A stretch of DNA of 5,352 nt from a bacterium UBP10_UBA1149 (GTDB lineage: Bacteria > Desulfobacterota > Binatia > UBA1149): assembly GCA_002311335.1 (NCBI GenBank), contig DBZX01000090.1:1590-6941 (forward strand), given 5' to 3'. Of the stretch, positions 1 through 5,352 are shown piece by piece. Made by a program: the position numbers and the translations under genes. Position 1 is the stretch's first letter. The number at the start of each line of letters is the position of its first letter. The notes under the pieces are model-generated. The model ran no database searches. It was not told the origin of the DNA and saw only the letters and a list, made by a program, of their open reading frames with translations.

Positions 1-504
1 AACTTGCTGGGGCCCGCCCGGGTGGCGCGCGCGGTGCTGCCGGCCATGCGCAGCGCCGGACGTGGGCGCATAGTCAACGTGGGCTCGTTGGCTTCGATGG
101 TGGGCCTGCCCTTCCAGGCCTGGTACTCGGCGAGCAAGGCCGGCCTGGCGCTGCTCAGCGAGGGCTTGCGCCAGGAAGTGCGCGCGCAGGGTGTGTGGGT
201 GTCGCTGGTGGAGCCCGGTGATTTTGCCACCGAGATAAGCGATCACCGCTTGTCGGTTGATAAGCGCCTCGATGTTTACGCGGCTGCGCGCGAGCGAGCG
301 GTGTCGGTCATGGCGGCCGATGAACGCAGCGGTCCCGCGCCCGTGGGCGTGGCGCGCATGGTGGCGCGAGCCTTGTCGGACCACCGGCCACGGCACTGCT
401 ATAGAGTCGGCCGCGAGGTCCCATGGTTGACCGCGGCCATGGCTCTGCTGCCTGCTCGTTTTACCGAGGCCGCTGTCAGACGCCTCTACCGCGTGGACGG
501 CTGA
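1..504 (+). CDS. Short-chain dehydrogenase/reductase (SDR), C-terminal part, 5' truncated
   Basis: This is the C-terminal 167 residues of a classical SDR, an NAD(P)-dependent cytosolic oxidoreductase acting on a hydroxyl/carbonyl substrate. The frame is open from base 1 and ends at TGA 502-504. Counting from base 1, Asn1 of NLLGP fits the catalytic Asn of the N-S-Y-K tetrad. Ser29 (NVGSLAS) and Tyr42/Lys46 (YSASK) follow at the canonical 13- and 4-residue spacings. The VEPGDFATEI stretch is the usual PG-x-x-x-T nicotinamide/phosphate contact after strand 6. The N-terminal Rossmann half with the TGxxxGxG cofactor loop lies outside the window, so NAD versus NADP preference cannot be read. The apparent TTG start at base 4 is internal to the domain and is not a real start. 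The C-terminal tail (PWLTAAMALLPARF) is common in SDRs. The substrate is unknown. Family assignment is very secure. Confidence 0.95.
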   Translation, partial: NLLGPARVARAVLPAMRSAGRGRIVNVGSLASMVGLPFQAWYSASKAGLALLSEGLRQEVRAQGVWVSLVEPGDFATEISDHRLSVDKRLDVYAAARERAVSVMAADERSGPAPVGVARMVARALSDHRPRHCYRVGREVPWLTAAMALLPARFTEAAVRRLYRVDG

Positions 505-664
505 AGCGGCAGTATCCGCCGAGTCGCTGCCGGGGCCTGCATAGCCGTTACGAGAACAAAAAATCCCCCTGCCGCCCCCGCTAGTTGTCTGGGCGTCCTG
601 CACTCGATAGGAAGTCTTCGTCCCGAGCCTGCTCGGAACGGCTAAGGGGAGTGGGGGAATCTCG
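505..664 (+). promoter_or_regulatory. Intergenic leader of the Cys-rich protein gene
   Basis: This 160-bp non-coding gap probably holds the promoter of the Cys-rich gene. It contains an A-run followed by C-rich sequence (556-580), a hairpin at 619-640, and purine-rich ribosome-binding sequence (AAGGGGAG 644-651 and GGGGGA 653-658, the latter 6 nt before the ATG). No convincing -35/-10 pair and no T-tracted terminator for the upstream SDR gene were found, so read-through from that gene is possible. Confidence 0.4.
619..640 (+). other. Stem-loop in the 5' leader of the Cys-rich gene
   Basis: Bases 619-627 can pair with 632-640 across a four-base CCTG loop. The inner stem is CCGAG/CTCGG, followed by one C-A mismatch and an outer CGT/ACG. 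No T-tract follows, so it is not a classical intrinsic terminator. It ends just before the purine-rich Shine-Dalgarno sequence and could affect mRNA stability or ribosome access. The pairing is visible; the function is inference. Confidence 0.3.
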
Positions 665-745
665 ATGATGAGTTTTCGTGCGGTATTCGCGGCCGGATTG
701 GCGGCTGCCCTTTTTGTTTTAGCAACGGCTATGCAGGCCCCGGCA
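665..745 (+). other. Signal peptide of the Cys-rich protein
   Basis: Residues 1-27 have a short n-region with Arg5, a hydrophobic core (VFAAGLAAALFVLATA) and an Ala-Pro-Ala cleavage motif before Val28-Gly-Cys. This fits signal peptidase I. The Cys at residue 30 lies beyond the hydrophobic core and lacks a proper lipobox, so a lipoprotein is less likely. Confidence 0.8.
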
Positions 746-2359
746 GTGGGCTGTGGCGACCCGGCCCCGCCGCCCGACGGCGACGGCAACGTCACCGCGG
801 CAGACGCGCTTTACTGCCTGCAGATGGCGGTTGGCAATCAAACCACGGATCTCACGGCCTGCGACACCGACGACAACGGATCGGCTACGGCTTCGGACGC
901 GCTGCGTATACTGCAAAGCGCTGTGGGGCAGACCGTTAGCCTGGTGTGCCCCATGGGCTGCGAGGGAAGCACGGGGCCTGCTTGCGGGGGCGCGTGTCCG
1001 TCCGGCTCGGTGTGTATCGCCGATGATTTTGACGAGACCTCGTGTTTCTGTGCGTCGGGCTGCGAGACCGAGACCGCTCCCACCTGCGCTGAGGGTGACT
1101 GCACGGCGGAGCCCGGCAAGAGTTGTCAGCATGTCACCCTGGCTGCTCCCGATCTGGGTGAACAGGTTGATATCTGCGCGTGTATTCAGCCGGGGCTGCA
1201 GGCCTGCGTTGATTCGGACCCTTTCTCGGCTTGCGACGGAGCCTGTTCGCCGGGGAGCGTCTGCGGCGGTGGTGGTCTGAGGGGCTGCACTTGTGATGCT
1301 TTACCGGTCCAGGTCACCTGCGGCGAGGCAACGGCACCGTCTTGCGGTGGCACCTGCTCGACCCCGGGTGAAGTCTGCAGTCAGGGCGTTGGCGGCAGTT
1401 GTTCGTGTGGGCCTGGTCCCGAGACCTGCGAGGGGCAGCCCTGGCCCAGCTGCGGCGGCGTTTGCGCGGGTGGTCGACATTGCGCCGCCGACATACTGGG
1501 TGACTGCGAGTGCTTGGACCTCTGCGAGATCGGTCAGGCACCGGCCTGCGGCGGTGGCTGCCAGGATCAAGGTGCCGCGTGCTTCCGTGTGACGGCGACA
1601 GTGGGTGCCGCGACGATCGATTTCTGCAAATGTATCTCGACGGGCTCGACGACGACTTCGACGACGACCACCACCACGATGCCGCCACCCAGCTGCTTCT
1701 CCAGTTCGGCACCAACTTGCGGGGGAGATTGTCCGGCTGGCGAGTTTTGCTCATTTGACGGTTTCGGGTGTGATTGCATTCCCGGATGCGAGGGCGAGGG
1801 AGCGCCGGTTTGTGGCGGCGGTGATTGCAGGACAAGGCCGGGTCAGAACTGTCAGCACGTTCAGATCGCACTGCCGGCTCTGGGTGAATCTGACCAGTTC
1901 TGTGAATGCCTGCCCCCGGGTATCCAGTTGTGCGAAGATACTGCAGGTAGCGGGTGTGACGGGGTGTGTAGTCCTGGGCAGGTTTGCGAAGGCGACAGCG
2001 GAGGCTGTACCTGCAGCGCCCAGCCCGCGCAGGGCAGCTGTGCCGGGGCGAACCAGCCGGCATGTGGTGGAACGTGTGGTACCGGGCAGATCTGCGCCCC
2101 GAGCGGGCTGAGCGGTTGCGCTTGTGCGCCGTCAGGGTTTGAGACCTGTTTTGACCAGTCGGGTCCTTCCTGCGGGGGGTCGTGTTTCGGCGGGGCCCTG
2201 TGCGCGGCCGATATATTCGGCGGCTGCGAGTGCTTCAGCCCCTGCGAACTTGGAGACACCCCGACCTGTGGCGGTTCCTGCGTTGAGCCGGGTGATCAAT
2301 GCGTACATATACAGGCCACGGTTGGTGGCGTGACGCTGGACTTGTGCTCCTGCGAGTAA
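665..2359 (+). CDS. Secreted Cys-rich protein with dockerin-like loops and two six-module Cys repeat blocks
   Basis: This is a 564-residue exported protein of unknown function. A Sec signal peptide (residues 1-27, ending APA) is followed by two dockerin/EF-hand-like loops (about 32-87). Twelve modules follow, each with six cysteines in the pattern C-x(7-8)-C-x(2-4)-C-x(4-7)-C-x(n)-C-x-C, often with a CGG-x-C core. Modules 1-6 span residues 99-323, a Thr/Ser/Pro linker spans 324-343, and modules 7-12 span 344-563. Cys totals 76 (72 in modules), against only two Lys, one Tyr and one Trp; acidic residues predominate. The even Cys count and export suggest disulfide-stapled modules in the periplasm or outside the cell. 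There is no C-terminal membrane anchor or sorting motif. ATG 665 is immediately followed by a second ATG at 668; either may start, with purine-rich ribosome-binding sequence just upstream. Binding, adhesion or surface roles are possible, but no enzyme domain is visible. Confidence 0.9.
   Translation: MMSFRAVFAAGLAAALFVLATAMQAPAVGCGDPAPPPDGDGNVTAADALYCLQMAVGNQTTDLTACDTDDNGSATASDALRILQSAVGQTVSLVCPMGCEGSTGPACGGACPSGSVCIADDFDETSCFCASGCETETAPTCAEGDCTAEPGKSCQHVTLAAPDLGEQVDICACIQPGLQACVDSDPFSACDGACSPGSVCGGGGLRGCTCDALPVQVTCGEATAPSCGGTCSTPGEVCSQGVGGSCSCGPGPETCEGQPWPSCGGVCAGGRHCAADILGDCECLDLCEIGQAPACGGGCQDQGAACFRVTATVGAATIDFCKCISTGSTTTSTTTTTTMPPPSCFSSSAPTCGGDCPAGEFCSFDGFGCDCIPGCEGEGAPVCGGGDCRTRPGQNCQHVQIALPALGESDQFCECLPPGIQLCEDTAGSGCDGVCSPGQVCEGDSGGCTCSAQPAQGSCAGANQPACGGTCGTGQICAPSGLSGCACAPSGFETCFDQSGPSCGGSCFGGALCAADIFGGCECFSPCELGDTPTCGGSCVEPGDQCVHIQATVGGVTLDLCSCE
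758..925 (+). other. Dockerin-like pair of calcium-binding loops
   Basis: Residues 32-87 hold two similar units, each a Ca-loop followed by a short helix ending AVG. The second loop (residues 67-78, DTDDNGSATASD) has Asp1, Asp3, Asn5 and Asp12 of the dockerin type I / EF-hand-like consensus. The first (residues 36-47) keeps Asp3, Asp5 and Asp12, but position 1 is Pro36, with Asp32 displaced upstream. The pattern resembles dockerin type I repeats found in many non-cellulosomal secreted proteins. No cohesin partner is visible in the window. Confidence 0.7.
959..1633 (+). repeat. First hexad of six-cysteine modules (A1-A6)
   Basis: The modules run from first to last Cys at residues 99-129, 133-173, 181-210, 219-248, 255-283 and 287-323. 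Each has exactly six Cys ending in C-x-C. Modules 2 and 6 are longer, with a hydrophobic insert between Cys4 and Cys5. Module 3 has DG in place of the GG that follows Cys2 in most modules. The order and special features recur in the second hexad. Confidence 0.85.
1637..1693 (+). repeat. Thr/Ser-Pro linker encoded by an ACG/TCG-rich tract
   Basis: Residues 325-343 (STGSTTTSTTTTTTMPPPS) form a low-complexity linker between the two Cys-rich halves. The DNA is a degenerate trinucleotide tract of acg/tcg then acc codons. Such linkers are extended, often O-glycosylated spacers in secreted multidomain proteins; glycosylation here is inference. Confidence 0.85.
1694..2353 (+). repeat. Second hexad of six-cysteine modules (B1-B6)
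   Basis: The modules lie at residues 344-371, 375-415, 423-450, 459-487, 495-523 and 527-563, with the same order of short and long modules as the first hexad. Hand alignment gives about 21/33 identical residues for A5/B5, 25/46 for A2/B2 and 18/37 for A6/B6. Each module is thus closest to its counterpart, pointing to duplication of the whole block. The last Cys-x-Cys is followed by one Glu and the stop codon. Confidence 0.85.
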
Positions 2360-2368
2360 CCTTGGCGG

Positions 2369-2410
2369 TGACCGACCCGATGAGGTCAGCGTCGAGAAAA
2401 AATGGTCGGT
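2369..2410 (+). other. Overlapping inverted repeats between the Cys-rich and NTF2-like genes
   Basis: ACCGACC (2371-2377) is exactly complementary to GGTCGGT (2404-2410). TGACC (2369-2373) can instead pair with GGTCA (2384-2388), and GACC (2374-2377) with GGTC (2384-2387). An A-run (2396-2402) lies inside the larger loop. No T-tract follows, so terminator function is unlikely. The right arm sits where a Shine-Dalgarno sequence for the next gene would be expected. Confidence 0.3.
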
Positions 2411-2421
2411 GATATAGCGGA

Positions 2422-2808
2422 ATGGAAAGAGCCGAACAAATAGCCCGTGATTTTATCGATGCCCTTTCGAGCGGTGATACCGATCGTATACTGGGCTGTT
2501 ATACAGACGACGCGACGGTATGGACGGCCGGGTCACTGCCCATATCGGGCCTGCACGACCTCGACGAGATCAGGGCCCTGTGCGATGGACTGCTGGGGGC
2601 CTTCCCCGAGGGGCTGAAGTTTACGATCACCGCCATGACGATAGGCGACGACCGGGTTGCCATAGAAGCCGAGGGCCACGGCCTGCACGCAAGTGGTCGT
2701 GTTTATGACCAGCGCTACCACTTCCTGCTCGAGTTGCGTGACGGCAAGGTCGCGCAGATGAAAGAGTACTTTGACACCGAGCTCGCGCGCGAGGTGCTGC
2801 TGGGCTGA
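2422..2808 (+). CDS. NTF2-like / SnoaL-like family protein
   Basis: This 128-residue cytosolic protein matches the small alpha+beta cone fold of the NTF2-like superfamily (SnoaL, ketosteroid isomerase, limonene-epoxide hydrolase relatives) in length and pattern. The N-terminal helix with DFIDALSSGDTDRIL leads to CYTDDATVW. The middle has AFPEGLKFTITAM and GDDRVAIEAEG, and the end has the family-typical RDGKV (106-110) and KEYFDT (114-119). Members are isomerases, hydrolases or ligand-binding proteins; the substrate is not predictable here. ATG 2422 is the first start in this frame after the stop TGA at 2410-2412, but it has no clear Shine-Dalgarno sequence (only GCGGA directly before it). The gene follows the Cys-rich gene by 62 bp on the same strand and ends 21 bp from the convergent DUF1329 gene. 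Family call is firm; function is unknown. Confidence 0.85.
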   Translation: MERAEQIARDFIDALSSGDTDRILGCYTDDATVWTAGSLPISGLHDLDEIRALCDGLLGAFPEGLKFTITAMTIGDDRVAIEAEGHGLHASGRVYDQRYHFLLELRDGKVAQMKEYFDTELAREVLLG

Positions 2809-2829
2809 CCTCCAGCCCCGTTCTCGACG

Positions 2830-4158
2830 TCAGCGTCCGGCGGCTATGATCGCGCTCAGCGCGAAGAAATCCTCGGTGGTGCCTTCTTCTTCGCCCAGGT
2901 TCACGTACCAGCCCTGCTCCTCAGGAAACAGGTCGCTCGGAAGTGAGCAGTACGTGGCGTGCTCCAGTTGCATATCAACCATGGTGATAGACGGGCGGTA
3001 GGCTACCTCCCATTCGGAACCGTACTGCGCTCCGGGTCGTGGGTGGGTGGCGAACTTGTAGTTGTTGACCCACATTTTCCAGAGTTCGCCAGCGTGGTCG
3101 TACATCTCGGTGTAGGGGATGCGATGCACCTCCTTGTCGATGTAGATGACCCGCTTGGAATAGGCGTACTGCGGCAGCTTGGACTTGCCGGCCACTATCC
3201 ACACGTCGCGGGGCTCCCACTTGTCGTCGTGCATGAAGTCGGCCGAAGGAGCCGCCCACTTCACGGGCAGGTGTTCGGCGTTCATGGTGCCGAGGATGGT
3301 TTTCTCGCCGAGGTATCTCCATTCCATCCACGCCGGGTTGCCCTGGTAACCCTCGTAGCTGTCGGCGTCGGTGTCCTGGCCGAAGAGCGCGTCGCTGCGC
3401 TGGGCCGACGACAGCCGGCGCACTCTCCTCAGGGCGGGCAAGTACAGCCAGGAGTTGTCGTGCTTGGTATGGTCGAGGTGGCGCACCATGGTGAAGCCTA
3501 CGCCCTTGAGATCGAAGGGCTCGATCAACGGATACAGAGCTTCCTTGAAGCGCGCCTGGTCAACGTTTACCTCGAAGGCGGGTATGGGCTCAACCTCGGT
3601 GCGTTCGATCATGTAAAGGCGGCGTATGTGGTCTATGAGAAAGTGCCGTTCCACTGTCAGGCGATCGCCCCTGCTGCCCACCGCGCCGGTGTCGCAGTCA
3701 AAGTTTCGAATGTCCGAATCGTCGGGTGCGATGGCGGCATTGAAGTTGAAGATCAGCTTGGTGGCTATCATCGGATCGTTGGCGTCCACGGTGGGAAACG
3801 GCAGCCCGGCTACGTGATCGATGATGTGGGTGCCGTCCTCGGAAAGCCTGACCTGGCCGGAGTATTTTTCGGTGGCGGCTATGAAAGGGGGCGTGTGCGT
3901 GAGCCGACGGTGTTCAGAAACCTTGATTTTCAGGCCGCGGTCGACGACCCACAGCATTCCCGGGCCGAAGAATTCTTTCCATTCGTTGACGTTGACGCCG
4001 TCGATGATTGTCCCTGGCGGTGGCGGATCTATCGCCGTCGCGGGGGCAGGCAAGGCCGCGCAGGTTGCAAGCAGAATTGCGGTTGCCAGGGCCGGTCTCC
4101 AACTCGCCTTGCGGTGGCTGGTGCGTAGGGGGCTAGGCTCAGACCGATGGATTTTCAT
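2830..4158 (-). CDS. DUF1329 family exported protein
   Basis: This 442-residue protein has an N-terminal export signal and a DUF1329 domain over most of its length. The signal has a basic n-region (residues 1-21), a hydrophobic stretch LATAILLATCAALPA and an ATA cleavage site near residue 42. Cys33 is preceded by LLAT, a poor lipobox, so a soluble periplasmic protein is more likely than a lipoprotein. Family hallmarks are WLYLPALRRVRRLSSAQR (237-254), the acidic stretch before YQGN (271-274), and WRYLGEKTILG (280-290). From memory, DUF1329 proteins are predicted to share the LolA/LolB-like half-barrel fold and often occur near RND/MMPL transporters and DUF1302 proteins, suggesting hydrophobic-ligand handling in the envelope; no such partner is visible here. 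ATG 4158 has GGGAGA on its coding strand (bases 4165-4170) with a 6-nt spacer. The length is normal for the family. Confidence 0.88.
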   Translation of the reverse strand: MKIHRSEPSPLRTSHRKASWRPALATAILLATCAALPAPATAIDPPPPGTIIDGVNVNEWKEFFGPGMLWVVDRGLKIKVSEHRRLTHTPPFIAATEKYSGQVRLSEDGTHIIDHVAGLPFPTVDANDPMIATKLIFNFNAAIAPDDSDIRNFDCDTGAVGSRGDRLTVERHFLIDHIRRLYMIERTEVEPIPAFEVNVDQARFKEALYPLIEPFDLKGVGFTMVRHLDHTKHDNSWLYLPALRRVRRLSSAQRSDALFGQDTDADSYEGYQGNPAWMEWRYLGEKTILGTMNAEHLPVKWAAPSADFMHDDKWEPRDVWIVAGKSKLPQYAYSKRVIYIDKEVHRIPYTEMYDHAGELWKMWVNNYKFATHPRPGAQYGSEWEVAYRPSITMVDMQLEHATYCSLPSDLFPEEQGWYVNLGEEEGTTEDFFALSAIIAAGR

Positions 4159-4291
4159 GTTTTCTCTCCCGTGGGCCGGGGACGGCGCTGCCCGATGATT
4201 GCCCAGCCGGGGTCTGGGTGCAAGGCCAGCTGCCCCGCGCGGGTTTCAGTGGCCTGCTTTCTTAAGGCCTGCGCTCGTGGGAGACAGGAGC
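4159..4291. promoter_or_regulatory. Divergent promoter region between DUF1329 and DUF1214 genes
   Basis: This 133-bp gap separates two divergently transcribed genes, so it should hold promoters for both. It contains a perfect 10-bp palindrome CCCGCGCGGG (4234-4243), a direct repeat GGCCTGC (4251-4257 and 4266-4272), and matching GGGAGA ribosome-binding sites facing each gene. For the minus strand, TTGCAC (4223-4218) and AATCAT (4200-4195), spaced by 17 bp, form a weak sigma70-like candidate. No good match was seen for the plus-strand promoter. Co-regulation is inference from arrangement. Confidence 0.45.
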
Positions 4292-5352
4292 ATGGAAAAT
4301 CAGACCCTCGCGCCCTTGTCGCAGGCGGCATGGAAACAACTGGTCGAGTTACTCGCGAGCGGCGAAGAGAGTTTCCTGGCTCCCCACCGCGGGGTGAAGC
4401 TCGAGCACGACCAGGCCGCGGGCTACCGCTCGCTGACCCACCTGCTCGGCTACGCCTTGGACCTTTACCTGGAAAACGACCCGCTGCGACCCACGCTGGT
4501 GCAGCTGGCCTCGCCGGTGCGCAAGATGCTGGGCGATAACGTCGATTCGCATTATCACTTTACCCAGCTCGACCCCACGCGCAGCTACCGGCTGTACGGG
4601 CGCAAGGGCAATCACTGTTACCTGGGTTTCTGCGTTTACGCCGGCCCGCGCGACGGCTCATGGTCGGATCGCATCGCCGCCAGTATGTCGCACAGGGACA
4701 TCGAGTTTGAAGACAACGGTGCCTTCGAGTTGTCGCTCGTGCCCGTGGCGTCGCTGCCCGGCGCTGGCGAAAACGGCCCCTCGGAAAGTGATGCGAAGAA
4801 CGTAATCGCGCTCGACGAGGACGTGAGCTGTCTCATCGTGCGCCAGTATTTTTTCGATCGCGACGAGGCCGAGCCGGCCGAGCTCGAGATAGAGATGATC
4901 GAGGACATCGGTCCTCCCGCCCCGCTGTCGGACCAGGAGATGGCCGATCGTTTGCGCGCGGCGACGCGTTTTGTCGAGCAGACGATGGGCGTGGTGCCCA
5001 TGCCCGATCTCGGCGAGGCCAACGACTTCCTGGGCTTTATAGAGTTTGACAAGAACGCCAGCGGCTGGGGTACGACCGACAACGTGTACGCGCTGGGCAA
5101 CTACAGCCTGGCCGACGACGAGGCGCTGGTCGTGGATGGCCACCCGCAGCCCTGCTGTTACTTCGGCCTGCAGTTGTGGAACCGTTACATGCAGTCGCTC
5201 GACTACCGCTACCAGCGCGTGGCCATCAACGGTGAGCAGCTCGAGTTCGAGGACGACGGCAGCTACCGCGTGGTCATAAGCGCCGTCGATCCAGGCCTGC
5301 CCAACTGGATAAGCACCGCCGGCCACCCCGAGGGCGTGTTCTTCTGTCGCTG
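4292..5352 (+). CDS. DUF1214 domain protein, 3' truncated by window end
   Basis: An open frame of 353 complete codons plus two bases runs off the window; the partial last codon (TG) fits the Trp usual after the Arg. ATG 4292 is preceded by GGGAGA (4279-4284, 7-nt spacer). There is no signal peptide, so it is probably cytosolic. The N-terminal region has DNVDSHYHFTQLDPTRSYRL (82-101) then YGRKGNHCYLGFCVYAG, the typical lead-in of these proteins. A middle region has LIVRQYFFDRDEAEPAELEI (181-200). The C-terminal DUF1214 signature includes YALGNYSLADDEALVV (266-281), DDGSYRVVISAVDPGLPNWI (321-340) and STAGHPEGVFFCR (341-353). Only a short C-terminal tail should be missing. The biochemical role of this family is not established. 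Relatives often carry NWL around the segment before VRQYF; here it reads NVIAL. Family assignment is by motif recall, without a profile search. Confidence 0.82.
   Translation, partial: MENQTLAPLSQAAWKQLVELLASGEESFLAPHRGVKLEHDQAAGYRSLTHLLGYALDLYLENDPLRPTLVQLASPVRKMLGDNVDSHYHFTQLDPTRSYRLYGRKGNHCYLGFCVYAGPRDGSWSDRIAASMSHRDIEFEDNGAFELSLVPVASLPGAGENGPSESDAKNVIALDEDVSCLIVRQYFFDRDEAEPAELEIEMIEDIGPPAPLSDQEMADRLRAATRFVEQTMGVVPMPDLGEANDFLGFIEFDKNASGWGTTDNVYALGNYSLADDEALVVDGHPQPCCYFGLQLWNRYMQSLDYRYQRVAINGEQLEFEDDGSYRVVISAVDPGLPNWISTAGHPEGVFFCR

Noticed and set aside
507..532. CGGCAG/CTGCCG inverted repeat after the SDR stop codon as a terminator
   Set aside because: It is a six-base stem with a 14-base loop and no T-tract; such repeats are common by chance in GC-rich DNA.
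585..611. TTGTCT and GATAGG as a -35/-10 promoter for the Cys-rich gene
   Set aside because: The spacing is 15 bp and the -10 match is poor; this is not distinguishable from background.
1314..2063. A 249-codon minus-strand open frame within the Cys-rich gene
   Set aside because: Its Arg/Ser/His-rich low-information sequence is what the complement of Cys/Gly-rich codons yields. The plus frame has the signal peptide and ordered repeats.
2802..2818. GGGCTG/CAGCCC hairpin at the end of the NTF2-like gene as a bidirectional terminator
   Set aside because: The stem is only 6 bp, overlaps the stop codon and has no T-tract on either strand.
2959..4128. A 389-codon open frame on the plus strand opposite the DUF1329 gene
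   Set aside because: The minus-strand frame has a signal peptide, a family motif and a ribosome-binding site. The opposite frame has no recognisable domain, and long antisense open frames are expected in GC-rich coding DNA.
4144..4158. Cys33 of the DUF1329 protein as a lipoprotein acylation site
   Set aside because: The preceding residues LLAT have Thr at -1 rather than Gly, Ala or Ser, and a good signal peptidase I site (ATA near residue 42) follows.
4658..5326. Open frames on the minus strand (including 222 codons) opposite the DUF1214 gene
   Set aside because: The plus-strand frame from 4292 is open to the window end, carries DUF1214 motifs and has a ribosome-binding site. The minus-strand frames show no family resemblance.

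Overview
The window reads as GC-rich DNA from a Gram-negative bacterium. It carries five protein-coding genes and almost no spare sequence. The best guess at origin is an uncultured deltaproteobacterium-grade lineage (Myxococcota- or Binatota-like). This rests on high GC, a secreted dockerin-like/Cys-rich protein with a Thr linker, and a DUF1329 envelope protein beside SDR, NTF2-like and DUF1214 genes. The assignment is inferred from gene types; no marker gene is present.

Layout: (1) bases 1-504 (+), the C-terminal part of a classical short-chain dehydrogenase/reductase, cut by the window start at about its catalytic Asn. (2) 505-664, a 160-bp leader with a good hairpin and purine-rich Shine-Dalgarno sequence. 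(3) 665-2359 (+), a 564-residue exported protein with a signal peptide, two dockerin/EF-hand-like loops, and twelve six-cysteine modules arranged as two homologous hexads joined by a Thr-rich linker. (4) 2360-2421, a short gap with overlapping inverted repeats. (5) 2422-2808 (+), a small NTF2/SnoaL-like protein. (6) 2830-4158 (-), a signal-peptide-bearing DUF1329 protein, convergent with the previous gene. (7) 4159-4291, a divergent promoter region. (8) 4292-5352 (+), a DUF1214-type protein running off the window end. No RNA gene, mobile element, CRISPR array or tRNA was recognised.

The SDR, NTF2-like, DUF1329 and DUF1214 families often turn up in lipid, steroid or hydrophobic-compound metabolism gene neighbourhoods. 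A shared pathway is plausible but not shown by this sequence. The Cys-rich protein does not obviously belong to that theme and is the most unusual item: 76 cysteines in 564 residues, with a 6+6 duplicated architecture that I cannot match to a named family.
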